Notes: a model not told the origin generated them from the sequence alone. Numbered from the stretch's first letter, positions 29,134 through 38,528 are shown. The stretch: 64,000 bases of DNA from Hafnia psychrotolerans (GCF_014639435.1 NZ_BMFZ01000009.1:190791-254790), one strand, 5' to 3'. Numbers and translations: made by a program.

Positions 29134-30672
29134 ATGCAAAACGATAATCATCCAGGCAACGATCGGCCAATTCTGTCCCTTAACCACATTGTTAAACGCT
29201 TTGGCGGAAACCTAGCGGTCAATGACGTCAGCCTGCAGGTCATGCCCGGCGAAGTATTGGCGCTACTGGGTGAAAATGGTGCGGGCAAGTCGACGCTCAT
29301 TAAAGTGCTGGCTGGCGTTTACCAACGAGACGGCGGTGAGATTTTATTTCAAGGGCAAAGCATCAACTCCGCCGCGGAACTTAAAAACGGTTCCAGACAG
29401 CCGATCGCTTTTATTCATCAAGACCTCGGACTGATTGAATGGATGACCGTTGCCGAAAATATGGCGCTGGTCATGGGTTTTCCACGCCGAATGGGCCTGA
29501 TTAACTGGAAAGCTATCCGCCAATGTGCGCTCGATGCGCTGAAAGACGTGGGGATTGCGCTCGATCCTGATGCCCGCGTGTTTGAGCTGTCGCGCACAGA
29601 GAAATCCCTGCTGGCCATCGCCCGCGCGGTGGCAGTGAACGCCGAACTGCTGGTATTGGACGAACCCACTGCCTCACTGCCTGCTAACGACGTCCGACAC
29701 CTGTTTGCGGTGATAAACCGCCTGCGGGACAAGAAAGTCGGCATGATCTACGTGACGCATCGGCTGGATGAAGTGATTGAAATTGCCGACAGCGTGTGTG
29801 TTATGCGCGACGGGCGCTATGTTGCAGGCGGAAAAACCTCTGAATATTCTCTGCGCGATTTGGTTCATATGATTGTCGGAGAGAGCGTCGATGAAGACCA
29901 ACGTGAACCTCTGCCCGTCAATAAGCCTCCTGTTTTACAGCTCAATAATGTGTCTGTGGGTGAAATTGGCCCCGTTTCTTTTTCTCTGCAACCGGGTGAA
30001 ATGCTGGCATTGGCCGGGCTGCGTGGTGCCGGTCAGGAAGAGATTGGGCGTTTACTTTTTGGGCTGCGTGAAACAAACGCTGGCGGCATCACTTTCCGCG
30101 GCCAACCTTACGCGGTGAACACTCCGGCTCAGGCTATCCAGAGAGGCGTGTCTCTCGTGGCCGGTGACCGTACCGGAGAGAGCCTGGTGATGACCATGAG
30201 CGTCCGAGAAAACCTGTTTCTTAACCCTTGCGCCGTCGGACACAAACTGTTTTCACGCTACAGCCACCGCCAGGAAATGGGGGCGAGTTGGTGGAAAGTG
30301 CAACTTTTTGATATTCGCCCGAAAGATGTCAATGCCACCGTCAGTGCCCTGTCCGGAGGTAATCAACAAAAAGTGGTCATGGCACGTTGGATGAACCTCA
30401 ACGCGCCACTGCTTATCCTTGAAGATCCTACCGCTGGCGTTGACGTCGGTGCACGTGCCGAAATTTATCATCTGCTGAATAAGTCACTGGCCGAAGGCGT
30501 AGCGGTATTGATTATTTCCACCGATTTCGAAGAGATCGCACACATCTGCAACCGTGCGTTGGTATTTAACCGCGGCAAAGTGGTCGGCGAGCTCAAAAAT
30601 GAACGCGTTTCGTTTGCCAATCTTTTGGAGTTGGCCTCTGCCAGCACAGAGAAAACAGTCGCAGCATCCTGA
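29134..30672 (+). CDS. Sugar ABC importer ATP-binding protein (RbsA/MglA type, two NBDs)
   Basis: A 512-residue tandem ATPase. NBD1 has Walker A GENGAGKST, Q-loop FIHQDLGL and Walker B LLVLDEPTASL, but its signature reads LSRTEKSLLAIARA instead of the usual LSxGQQQ. NBD2 has a degenerate Walker A (GLRGAGQEEIGRLLF), normal for this family, and a good signature LSGGNQQKVVMARW with Walker B LLILEDPTAGVD. It energises the permease that follows. The ATG is preceded by AAGGG. First gene of the importer-lactonase operon; its divergent neighbour is the IclR regulator. Confidence 0.9.
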   Translation: MQNDNHPGNDRPILSLNHIVKRFGGNLAVNDVSLQVMPGEVLALLGENGAGKSTLIKVLAGVYQRDGGEILFQGQSINSAAELKNGSRQPIAFIHQDLGLIEWMTVAENMALVMGFPRRMGLINWKAIRQCALDALKDVGIALDPDARVFELSRTEKSLLAIARAVAVNAELLVLDEPTASLPANDVRHLFAVINRLRDKKVGMIYVTHRLDEVIEIADSVCVMRDGRYVAGGKTSEYSLRDLVHMIVGESVDEDQREPLPVNKPPVLQLNNVSVGEIGPVSFSLQPGEMLALAGLRGAGQEEIGRLLFGLRETNAGGITFRGQPYAVNTPAQAIQRGVSLVAGDRTGESLVMTMSVRENLFLNPCAVGHKLFSRYSHRQEMGASWWKVQLFDIRPKDVNATVSALSGGNQQKVVMARWMNLNAPLLILEDPTAGVDVGARAEIYHLLNKSLAEGVAVLIISTDFEEIAHICNRALVFNRGKVVGELKNERVSFANLLELASASTEKTVAAS

Positions 30673-30740
30673 TGTCACGTATCAACCACCGATTCTATCT
30701 GGCTAAAGCGTTTAATAAGCACCATGAGGCGTAAAATGTC

Positions 30741-31826
30741 ATGTCAAAAACATCTGTAAAATCAACAGCACTAGAGCAGCGCGTCAACCTTCGAGAGCAT
30801 GGCGCAGGCCCATGGAGTATGCAGATCCTCACCCGTTACGGTCTGCTGCTGCTGTGCATCGTACTGGTCATTTTCTTCTCTCTGACGACACCCGCGTTTG
30901 CCTCGATGCTCACTCTGCAAGCCATTCTTTCGAGCAAGTCCAAGATTGCTCTCCTGGCGCTGGCAGCAACCATTCCGATGATTGTTGGCAAAATTGACCT
31001 CAACGTCGGCTTCGGCATTGTGCTTTGGCACATTCTTGCCATCACGCTTCAAGTGCAGTACGGCTTTTCGTGGGAGTTTGCCGTGTTAACCGTGCTGGTG
31101 CTCTCAGCACTTTACGGACTGCTGAACGGTATTTTAGTCGCGCTGGCCGACATCGACAGTTTTGTTGCCACGCTGGGTTCCGGCACGGTGATCTACGCCA
31201 TTGCCCTTTGGCACTCTGGCGGACGCCAGATAGTCGGTGATCTGCCCGATGCGTTTACGGCCATTCACCATACTGAAATTGCGGGCATTCCCATTGTGGC
31301 GTTCTACGTTCTCCTGGTCGCCGTGGTGTTGTGGCTGGTCACCGAACACACACCGCTTGGGCGCTGTATGTATGCGGTGGGGGGTAATCCGGCAGCAGCA
31401 AGACTGAATGGCATTTCAGTCACGCGTTACACCATCGGCGCATTTATCGCCTCCAGCGTGTTGACCGGTTTTACCGGCGTGTTAATCGCCTCAGAACAGG
31501 GCGTGGGCCAGGCCAGCGTCGGCATGGACTATCTATTACCGGCGCTGGTCGGCGCATTTTTAGGCAGTACAACGATCAGACCCGGTCGAGTTAACGTCTG
31601 GGGAACGGTGGTCGGTATTACCGTGCTGGCGATCGGTATTGCCGGTATCCAGCAGTTTGGTGGCGACTTCTGGGTCGAACCACTGTTCAACGGCGTGACG
31701 CTGCTGCTGTCCATTACTATCGCGGGCTACGCCCAGCGCCGCCGGTTGCTAAACCAGAAAGCGGTGCAACGCAGTCAGGCTGTTATTAAAAAAGAGTCAT
31801 CCCCTGCCCCAAAAACCGATATATGA
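30741..31826 (+). CDS. Sugar ABC importer permease (RbsC type)
   Basis: A 361-residue inner-membrane permease with about ten hydrophobic segments. Landmarks of the RbsC/AraH family are MIVGKIDLNVGFGIVLWH near the N-terminus, FVATLGSGTVIYAIALW, TPLGRCMYAVGGNPAAARLNG (the cytoplasmic coupling loop) and YLLPALVGAFLGSTTIRPG. Both N- and C-terminal tails are longer than in RbsC. GAGG precedes the ATG. It lies between the ATPase and the binding-protein genes of the same operon. Confidence 0.88.
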   Translation: MSKTSVKSTALEQRVNLREHGAGPWSMQILTRYGLLLLCIVLVIFFSLTTPAFASMLTLQAILSSKSKIALLALAATIPMIVGKIDLNVGFGIVLWHILAITLQVQYGFSWEFAVLTVLVLSALYGLLNGILVALADIDSFVATLGSGTVIYAIALWHSGGRQIVGDLPDAFTAIHHTEIAGIPIVAFYVLLVAVVLWLVTEHTPLGRCMYAVGGNPAAARLNGISVTRYTIGAFIASSVLTGFTGVLIASEQGVGQASVGMDYLLPALVGAFLGSTTIRPGRVNVWGTVVGITVLAIGIAGIQQFGGDFWVEPLFNGVTLLLSITIAGYAQRRRLLNQKAVQRSQAVIKKESSPAPKTDI

Positions 31827-31851
31827 CCTTAAGTCACACTGGAGAAAAACA

Positions 31852-32958
31852 ATGAAATCAAAAAACCTCTTCGTCGGAATCGTATTAAGCAGCGCCCTGT
31901 TCAGCAGCTCTGTCGCATGGGCAGATGCCTATTTGGATCAGGCTAAACTGGCGGTAGAAAAAGCCACAGCCCCGGTCACTCAGTGGGACGGTCCCACTAC
32001 CGGGCCAAAATTGGAGGCAGGTAAACGCATCATCTTTATTGCCTCGGATATGAAAAACGGCGGCGTTCAGGGCGTACAGCAGGGAATGAGTGAAGCCGCC
32101 GCCGCCGCCGGATGGAAACTTGAAACCCTCGACGGTGGTGGCTCTATCAAGGACCAGCTCTCTTCGCTAAATCAGGCTATTGCGCAAAAGCCTGACGGTA
32201 TCGTCATTGGTGGCTGGAATCCCAACGTGGCTAAAATTCCGTTGAAAAAAGCCATCAGCGAAGGCATCACGCTGGTTGCCTGGCACGCCGTACCTGAGCC
32301 TGGCCCGATCCCTAAATACAACATTTTCTACAATGTGACCTCCGACTCAAACCAGGTGTCCCAAATCGCGGCGCAGTACGCAATAGTCAAATCGAACGGT
32401 CACGCAAAAGTCTTGATCTTCACTGATTCGCTGTACCAAATCGCCCTTGATAAGGCCAACGTGATGAAGAAGGAGATTGAGAAATGTAGCGGCTGCCAGG
32501 TTCTTGAGTTCATCGACACCCCACTGGCGGATACGGCCAACCGCATGCCGTCAATGACGTTTAGCCTGCTGCAAAAATATGGCGATAAATTCCAGTACGC
32601 ACTCGCCATCAATGACCTCTACTTTGACTTTATGGCACCTTCGCTGAAAACCGCAGGTAAAGGCGGTGATAAAGCCCCGTTTAATATTTCTGCGGGTGAC
32701 GGCTCAATCTCTGCCTATCAGCGCATTCGCTCCGGCGATAGCCAGTCAGCCACCGTGCCAGAACCGTTGAAACTGCACGGCTGGCAACTGCTGGATGAAT
32801 TGAATCGCGCCTTCGCCAAACAGCCACCTTCAGGCTACGTGACGCCAGCGCACCTGGTCACTCGCGATAATATCGGCAACGATGGGGGTAAAAATAATAT
32901 GTTTGATCCACAAAACGATTATCAGGGTCATTACAAAGCCATCTGGGGCGTGAAGTAA
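31852..32958 (+). CDS. Periplasmic sugar-binding protein (Peripla_BP_4 type)
   Basis: A 368-residue secreted binding protein. The signal peptide is MKSKNLFVGIVLSSALF to AWA, with cleavage near residue 24. The lobe-1 start IIFIASDMKNGGVQGVQQGM and the segment IAQKPDGIVIGGW are typical of ribose/galactose-type binding proteins. It is longer than RbsB (296), with an N-terminal extension before the first strand. Two cysteines in KCSGC may form a disulfide. GGAG precedes the ATG and its stop overlaps the lactonase start (TAATG). Ligand unknown; the lactonase next to it suggests an aldose, sugar lactone or related compound. Confidence 0.88.
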   Translation: MKSKNLFVGIVLSSALFSSSVAWADAYLDQAKLAVEKATAPVTQWDGPTTGPKLEAGKRIIFIASDMKNGGVQGVQQGMSEAAAAAGWKLETLDGGGSIKDQLSSLNQAIAQKPDGIVIGGWNPNVAKIPLKKAISEGITLVAWHAVPEPGPIPKYNIFYNVTSDSNQVSQIAAQYAIVKSNGHAKVLIFTDSLYQIALDKANVMKKEIEKCSGCQVLEFIDTPLADTANRMPSMTFSLLQKYGDKFQYALAINDLYFDFMAPSLKTAGKGGDKAPFNISAGDGSISAYQRIRSGDSQSATVPEPLKLHGWQLLDELNRAFAKQPPSGYVTPAHLVTRDNIGNDGGKNNMFDPQNDYQGHYKAIWGVK

Positions 32959-33845
32959 TGAGGAATCAGGTGGTGTCTGGCCTGAGCGCACCGGCAGTTG
33001 CACTCGAGAATAAGCCAGAGAAGCTCTGTTCACCGGCCATCTGGGCCGAAGGCCCGGTGTGGTTACCGCGCGAAAATGCGCTGGTGTTCAGTGATGTTAA
33101 AGGCAACCGCATGTTCCGCTGGTCGGCGCGTGACGGGGTCAGCGTATTTCGCTCATCGTCCAATTTCACCAACGGTAATGCCCTTGATTCTGAGGGACGG
33201 ATCATCAGCTGCGAGCACGGAAGACGCGGGATCAGCCGCACGGAACACAACGGTGAGATCACGATGTTAGTTGAACGCGTGGACGGTAAACGTTTCAACT
33301 CGCCCAACGACGTGGTGGTACGTTCTGATGGCACTATCTGGTTTACCGATCCTCCCTACGGCATCATTAATGATGAAGAAGGATACAAATCGGAGAGTCA
33401 GGTGATCGGCTGTTACGTTTACTGTTTCGATCCTCGTGATGCCTCGTTGAGCATTGCCACCAGTGACGTGCAGCGTCCTAATGGACTGGCATTTTCGCCG
33501 AATGAAAGCCTGCTCTACGTCGCCGACATGTCAATTGTTGACTTTCCGACGCTGGGCCGCAGAGAGCTGAGGGTCTTCCCTGTTGAGAAAAACAAACTGG
33601 GAGCCGGGACGTTTTTCGCGCAGGTTGAACCTGGTATCCCGGACGGATTTTGCGTTGACGGTCAGGGCAACATTTTTTGCAGTTGCGAAGACGGTATTAT
33701 TATTTTCGACCCACAAGGCAACCAGACCGGCAAAATTCCAGTGCCAGAACGCGTGTCCAACTGTACGTTGGGCGGCGAACACCGTAATGAGCTTTATATT
33801 ACGGCCACAACCTCACTCTACCGTATCCGCTTGACGTCCGCATAA
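32958..33845 (+). CDS. SMP-30/gluconolactonase-like sugar lactonase
   Basis: A 295-residue six-bladed beta-propeller. The N-terminal AEGPVWLPRENALVFSDVKG supplies the metal-binding Glu. NGNALDSEGRIISCEHGRRGISR, FNSPNDVVVRSDGTIWFTDPPYG and RPNGLAFSPNESLLYVAD supply the conserved Asn/Asp ligands of the SMP-30 family. The enzyme likely hydrolyses a sugar-1,4- or 1,5-lactone. It is translationally coupled to the binding protein, so it presumably acts on the imported compound or its first oxidation product. No kinase or dehydrogenase is encoded in the operon. A strong terminator follows. Confidence 0.87.
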   Translation: MRNQVVSGLSAPAVALENKPEKLCSPAIWAEGPVWLPRENALVFSDVKGNRMFRWSARDGVSVFRSSSNFTNGNALDSEGRIISCEHGRRGISRTEHNGEITMLVERVDGKRFNSPNDVVVRSDGTIWFTDPPYGIINDEEGYKSESQVIGCYVYCFDPRDASLSIATSDVQRPNGLAFSPNESLLYVADMSIVDFPTLGRRELRVFPVEKNKLGAGTFFAQVEPGIPDGFCVDGQGNIFCSCEDGIIIFDPQGNQTGKIPVPERVSNCTLGGEHRNELYITATTSLYRIRLTSA

Positions 33846-33848
33846 CCC

Positions 33849-33884
33849 GTTTGGTGAGCACATCGCGCGCTCACCAAACTTTTT
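33849..33884 (+). terminator. Rho-independent terminator of the sugar ABC operon
   Basis: GTTTGGTGAGC (33849-33859) pairs perfectly with GCTCACCAAAC (33869-33879), followed by TTTTT. It lies four bases after the lactonase stop. Confidence 0.9.
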
Positions 33885-33970
33885 CGGCAACATGTTGGGT
33901 TACCCCCCAATTCATCATTCGGCCGAAACCTTAAAAAAGCATGACACTCAGGGAGAGCGCTTTACACCGC

Positions 33971-34771
33971 CTAATGACCCGAAAGCTCGGTGGTTCTTCT
34001 TACCGCGGTCATCACACTACGCTGTAATCCGGCGGCAAAGTCGCTGTTATTGAGTTCATACAATCCGTTAATCCCAACGCCAGCGGGCGAATTATTGATA
34101 TCCATTAACTGGCGCGGGTGCTTGTCGCTGATTTTTAGCATTTCTACGCCACCGACCAAATTTTCCCACACCACTTTGGTCGCCTGCGGGCGGGATAATC
34201 CGCTCAGGACACCGGCATCGGCCAGCGATTCGATAAAATAATAAACATAATTGATCCCGGCGACCGCAAAGCCCGTGAAAGCATCAATCAGGCGCTCTTC
34301 CAGCAGCATGACTTTGCCAAAGCTTTCCAAAAATGGCATCAGAGGTTCGGCTTCAACCTGTTGATTAAACACCACACCGCTGTAACCATAACCGGTATCG
34401 GTCAGGGTATTAGGGATCATTCGCACGATCGGACGTGTGGCGCCGAACAGGGTAGCCAGCCGTTCTAGCGTGACTCCAGCGATAATCGAAATAATCGTCG
34501 CCTGGGGTGATGCGTACTGGCCGATATGGCGTGCAACACCGTCAATATCATCCTGCGGACGCACGCCAATCACGATGTAATCTGCGGCAGCAAGAGCGTC
34601 GATTTCACTGTGCGTTGAACTCAACTGATAGCGTTCCCGTAGCCTGGTGATGCGCTCTGGATCGATATCTGCAAGCGTAATGTCCCGCGCAGAAACTGCC
34701 TTGCGGCTCAGTGCCGCGCGGATAATCGCCTCGGCCATCTGACCGGCACCGACAAAATGAATTTGACTCAT
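33971..34771 (-). CDS. Pyrroline-5-carboxylate reductase family protein (ProC-like)
   Basis: A 266-residue NAD(P)-dependent reductase. The Rossmann start is MSQIHFVGAGQMAEAIIRAAL. IVIGVRPQDDIDGV and TIISIIAGVTLERLATLFG match ProC, as do IVRMIPNTLTDTGYGYSGV and the dimerisation domain motif DAFTGFAVAGINYVYYFIESLADAGV. It is probably a paralogue and not the biosynthetic ProC, as it sits in a catabolic cluster directly after an M20 amidohydrolase. GGAG precedes the ATG. It may reduce a cyclic imine released from the imported compound; this is inference. Confidence 0.82.
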   Translation of the reverse strand: MSQIHFVGAGQMAEAIIRAALSRKAVSARDITLADIDPERITRLRERYQLSSTHSEIDALAAADYIVIGVRPQDDIDGVARHIGQYASPQATIISIIAGVTLERLATLFGATRPIVRMIPNTLTDTGYGYSGVVFNQQVEAEPLMPFLESFGKVMLLEERLIDAFTGFAVAGINYVYYFIESLADAGVLSGLSRPQATKVVWENLVGGVEMLKISDKHPRQLMDINNSPAGVGINGLYELNNSDFAAGLQRSVMTAVRRTTELSGH

Positions 34772-34804
34772 GGATAACTCCGTTAAGGTGAAAACAGTGG
34801 GGCA

Positions 34805-35962
34805 TTATTTCTTCAACGATCTCTCCACCAGCGTCGCCCAGATGCCGATACCCAGCGGGATCAGATCGTCATTAAAGTCATAACGTGCGTTATGCAGTGA
34901 GGCCGAAGGCTTGGCTCCATCGGCGCCCAGCCAAAAATAAGCACCGGGACATCGCTCAAGCAAATAGGCGAAATCCTCTGCCGCCATCGATGGGGCATTG
35001 TTGAAATGTACCTGCTGAATACCGGGGGTATTCTCCGCGGCTTCACGTAAAATATGGGCCTGTGCCGGATGGTTTTTGGTCACCGGATAACCGAACTCCC
35101 AGCGAACTTCCCCTATGACACCATAGGGCAGCGGCACCGCTTTGGCATACTCTTCAATCAACCGCCAGCATGTCATCCGCACTTCGTTGCTTAAGCAGCG
35201 CAAAGTACCTGACATATGCAGCGTCTCTGGGATAACGTTGATTGCCTCGCCCGCCTGAAGCTGGGTCAGGCTGATCACCGTTTGCTCCAGTGGCGACAGG
35301 CGGCGGGAAATCAGGCTTTGCAGCGCAAGAATCAACTGCGCGCCCGCCACCACCGGATCGGCCCCTAATTCAGGCATTGCCGCATGGCAGCCTATTCCGG
35401 TCAGTGTGATGTAGAAATTGTCCTGTGAGGCCATCATCGGCCCCTGACTTACCGCGACTTCCCCTACCGGCAAACCTGGCCAGTTATGCATAGCGTAAAC
35501 GTCCCGCATCGGAAAACGTTCAAACAGCCCTTCATTCACCATCATCTGCCCACCGCCGGCGTTCTCTTCGGCGGGCTGAAAAATAAAGTGTACGGTGCCG
35601 CGAAAATGGCGGGTTTCACTCAGATAGCGTGCCGCGCCCAATAAAATGGCGGTATGACCATCGTGACCGCAGGCATGCATCAAACCCGGGTTCTGAGAAA
35701 TGTGCTCGAAATCGTTGAGTTCCTGAATCGGCAAGGCGTCAATATCGGCACGCAGGCCAATCGATGGCCCGTCGCCATTACGCAACGTCGCGACAATGCC
35801 GGTTTCGGCGATCCCGCTCTGTACTTCAAGGCCAAAAGCGACCAGCAGTTCATTGATTTTTTGCGCCGTGTTCTGTTCTTTCAGGCCCAGTTCAGGCCGG
35901 GTATGGAAATCCCGTCGCCAGCCCTTTGCCTGGTCAATAATATGTTGAGAAATGGCAGCCAT
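34805..35962 (-). CDS. M20-family amidohydrolase (HipO/AbgB-like)
   Basis: A 385-residue di-metal amidohydrolase. Metal-ligand motifs seen are MHACGHDGHTAILLGAARYL, FIFQPAEENAGGGQMMVNEG and AEDFAYLLERCPGAYFWLG, with a lid-domain His in GIGCHAAMPELGADPV. This layout is typical of hippurate hydrolase and IAA-amino-acid hydrolase-like enzymes that split N-acyl amino acids or aryl amides. AGAGGA precedes the ATG. It lies upstream of the ProC-like gene in the same direction and next to the GntR regulator, opposite a branched-chain-amino-acid-type importer. Confidence 0.87.
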   Translation of the reverse strand: MAAISQHIIDQAKGWRRDFHTRPELGLKEQNTAQKINELLVAFGLEVQSGIAETGIVATLRNGDGPSIGLRADIDALPIQELNDFEHISQNPGLMHACGHDGHTAILLGAARYLSETRHFRGTVHFIFQPAEENAGGGQMMVNEGLFERFPMRDVYAMHNWPGLPVGEVAVSQGPMMASQDNFYITLTGIGCHAAMPELGADPVVAGAQLILALQSLISRRLSPLEQTVISLTQLQAGEAINVIPETLHMSGTLRCLSNEVRMTCWRLIEEYAKAVPLPYGVIGEVRWEFGYPVTKNHPAQAHILREAAENTPGIQQVHFNNAPSMAAEDFAYLLERCPGAYFWLGADGAKPSASLHNARYDFNDDLIPLGIGIWATLVERSLKK

Positions 35963-36034
35963 AGATCCTCTGTGGTGGTCTGTATTGATAGGCAGGTGGC
36001 TTTTCAGACCGGCGCATAGTGCGAAACAACAACG

Positions 36035-36748
36035 TCACAGTGCCTGTTTCTTGCCAAAATAGATCCTCGCCAGCCCTTCTTTGGTGACTTCAACCGCATG
36101 TTCCGCACTGAGTGAGACATGGCGTTCAATTAATTGCGCGCCTTTTTCTACATCGCGATGACGCAGCGCAGAAATAATGTCGACATGCTCATCGTAGGCA
36201 TTAATACGCCGGCTCGGTGTTTCCAGATCAATACGGCGGAAGAAACGAATTAAGGAGTTAAGGCTGTCGAGCATTTCGTACAGGCGCGAGTTTTGCGAAA
36301 TACGGGCGATTTCCATATGAAACCATTCATCCGCCTGCGCAATGTCAGACCAGTCGGTGATCTCACTGGTATCAGACTGCTTTTGGCTGACCTCTTCCCA
36401 GATCACGGCTGTTGCGGCAATGTCTTCGTCGCTGGCACGTTGGCAGGCAAAGCGGAATGTCGCCTGCTCAATCACCATGCGCACCTCATACAGTTCCCGC
36501 ACACCTTCTGGCGTAATATCTCGTGCATAAAATCCGCGATTGGGCACGAAACTCATAAAACCGTCTTTAGACAGGCGGGTCAGCGCCTCACGCACCGGTG
36601 TTCTCGACACCCCCAGTTGACCGGCAAGCTCAACCTCATTAACACGCTCGCCGGGGCGAAAATGGTAGTCGATGGCCAGCAGCTTCACTTTTTCATACAC
36701 TTTTTCTACGCTATCCGCGCTGCGGGACTTTTTCTTGGGAACGATCAC
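36035..36748 (-). CDS. GntR-family regulator with FCD domain
   Basis: A 237-residue regulator. The winged helix reads RVNEVELAGQLGVSRTPVREALTRLSKDGFM, followed by PNRGFYARDITPEGVRELYEVR at the start of the all-helical FCD effector domain. Candidate metal/ligand histidines lie in EWFHMEIARIS, DEHVDIISAL and ERHVSLSAEH. The start is GTG at 36748 with AAGGAG five bases upstream. It is divergent from the LivK-type importer genes. Two copies of AAGTGTATGCA flank the intergenic region and are the likely operators. Confidence 0.87.
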   Translation of the reverse strand: MIVPKKKSRSADSVEKVYEKVKLLAIDYHFRPGERVNEVELAGQLGVSRTPVREALTRLSKDGFMSFVPNRGFYARDITPEGVRELYEVRMVIEQATFRFACQRASDEDIAATAVIWEEVSQKQSDTSEITDWSDIAQADEWFHMEIARISQNSRLYEMLDSLNSLIRFFRRIDLETPSRRINAYDEHVDIISALRHRDVEKGAQLIERHVSLSAEHAVEVTKEGLARIYFGKKQAL

Positions 36749-37359
36749 GTTGTCTCCTTTTCTACTTAATCTTCTGATGACGCTATTATTTTTGTCACTC
36801 TTTAGAACGTGATTTTTAAAAACCTAAGCAGGGATAAAATGACAGATAACGTTTTAATTGATAGCACAGTGATAAAGTCGGCTCAACATAAGATTGCATA
36901 CACTTTTGCATTCACTAAAACAACCCATTGTTTTACATGTAATTAATATCCATATAATATTTAGAAAGGTGTTATTACTCGATGACCGACTTATATGCAC
37001 TATTGTAGTGCGGTTATTGCTCTAAAAAAGTGAAATAATTGAAACGGTAAAAATAAAATTTAATAAAACTGATAAATAAACAATCAGTCATGACGGCTTG
37101 TTTATTTATCTCCGGCCAATCCACTCTGTTTTTCTTCACTATTTCCTCTTTTTCTCGTCTATATCGATGACCCACCACAGAAGATTGCGAACATGGCATA
37201 GAACTTTCCTGTAAACATAAGTGTATGCACTTGTTTATTAACTTCAGTGTTCATACTTTGCGTCACACCAGAGAACCTAATACGCCATCCGCTCCGCCCG
37301 ATAAGGGCTCTGACGATGCCGAACTTCAAATAGCGTCACATAAAAGCCGGAGATACAAC
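36749..37359. promoter_or_regulatory. Divergent control region with repeated operator motif and inverted repeats
   Basis: No gene is supported in this 611-bp AT-rich gap. TGCATACACTT at 36895-36905 is the exact complement of AAGTGTATGCA at 37219-37229. The second copy extends to AAGTGTATGCACTT, a near-palindrome of the type bound by GntR/FCD repressors. Other structures are GCACTA-TTG-TAGTGC at 36997-37011 and a perfect 13-bp inverted repeat, GATAAATAAACAA (37071-37083) with TTGTTTATTTATC (37098-37110). The nearest site to the regulator is about 145 bp from its start, so promoters of both units fit here. Confidence 0.5.
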
Positions 37360-38478
37360 ATGAACACTCGTTTTCGCCGTAACCTCGTTCTGTCTGCGAT
37401 AACCAGCATGACCATTCTGAGCGTGACTCATCCCGCCTTCGCTGACATCAAGCTGGGTGCGATCCTGCCGTTGACCGGCACCAGTGCCAGCATTGGTGAA
37501 GACCAGCGTCGCGGCATTGAACTGGCGGTTGAAGATCTCAATGCCAAAGGCGGCGTCGCCGGGCAAAAACTGGATGTTGTGGTAGAAGATTCGGCGGGAA
37601 GCCCTGTTACCGGGCTGAATGCGGTCAGAAAATTAACCCAGGTAGATAAAGTACCGCTGGTCGTGGGCGACTTCTCCTCCAGTGTGACCATTCCTATCGG
37701 CCAGTTTCTGGTGAAAAACAATCTGGTTCACATCAATATTTCCGGTACCAGCGCTGATATCCGTAAAATTGGTAAATCGTCTTACAGCGTCATCGGACTG
37801 GATGACCTTTCCGCCCGCTTCTCTGCCGAAGATGTCTGGAAACTGGGTTATCACAAGGTGGCGTTCATCGCACCCGACGGCGCTTATGGGCAAGGAATGG
37901 CGCAACAGTTCAAACAGGCATTTGAAAAACTGGGCGGCAAAGTCGTCGCCAAAGTCCTTTATGCCAGCGGTCAGCCGTCTTACCGCCGTGAGCTGGAGCA
38001 GATATCCCGCGCCAAACCTGACGCCTACATCTATACCACTTATGGTCAGGATGCCATTGTCCTGAACCGCGAAGCCTGGGAATTGGGGCTGAGCCACACA
38101 CCGTGGTACGGCATGTATCTGACCATGGCAATTGCGGATTCCCCAGCGCAGTACACTAACGGACAAATCGGCATGGAAGTCTCCGGGATGGCGAAGAAAA
38201 CCGAAGGTCAGAGTTACAGCGAGAACTATCAGAAACGCTTCCATGAAAAGCCGCGTTCCGTTTATGGCAGCTACGCCTATGACAGCATCATGCTGGCTGC
38301 GGCCGCGATCAATAAAGCGCAAAGTGCCAGCCCGGCTGCACTGATCGCCGCAATGAAAACTGTCGCGCCACAGTTTACCGGCCTGACCGGGACACTCAAC
38401 CTGGACGCCGATAATCAGCGTCAGTCTCAACCGTACCTGAAAGTGAAAGCCCTCGACGGCCAGCCAGTAGCACGTTAA
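37360..38478 (+). CDS. Periplasmic substrate-binding protein, LivJ/LivK type
   Basis: A 372-residue secreted protein. The signal peptide runs MNTRFRRNLVLSAITSMTIL to AFA, with cleavage near residue 26. The mature start DIKLGAILPLTGTSASIGEDQRRG is characteristic of type-I periplasmic leucine-family receptors. ALNAKGG-type and YGQGMAQQFKQAFEKLGG segments follow. GGAG lies eight bases before the ATG at 37360; the longer in-frame extension has no support. It heads the importer operon, with two permeases and two ATPases downstream. The ligand could be an amino acid, amide or aromatic acid; the neighbouring amidohydrolase favours an N-acylated amino acid. Confidence 0.88.
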   Translation: MNTRFRRNLVLSAITSMTILSVTHPAFADIKLGAILPLTGTSASIGEDQRRGIELAVEDLNAKGGVAGQKLDVVVEDSAGSPVTGLNAVRKLTQVDKVPLVVGDFSSSVTIPIGQFLVKNNLVHINISGTSADIRKIGKSSYSVIGLDDLSARFSAEDVWKLGYHKVAFIAPDGAYGQGMAQQFKQAFEKLGGKVVAKVLYASGQPSYRRELEQISRAKPDAYIYTTYGQDAIVLNREAWELGLSHTPWYGMYLTMAIADSPAQYTNGQIGMEVSGMAKKTEGQSYSENYQKRFHEKPRSVYGSYAYDSIMLAAAAINKAQSASPAALIAAMKTVAPQFTGLTGTLNLDADNQRQSQPYLKVKALDGQPVAR

Positions 38479-38528
38479 CGCACGATGGCGCGATCGTTTC
38501 CTTATGTCACTTTTCTCAGGAAATCACC

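Noticed and set aside
36749..37359. CRISPR array or phase-variable invertible element in the palindrome-rich gap
   Set aside because: Only isolated inverted repeats of different sequence; no regular spacing and no recombinase gene nearby.
37633..38430. 265-codon minus-strand frame opposite the binding-protein gene
   Set aside because: No motif, and the plus strand encodes an obvious LivK-type protein.
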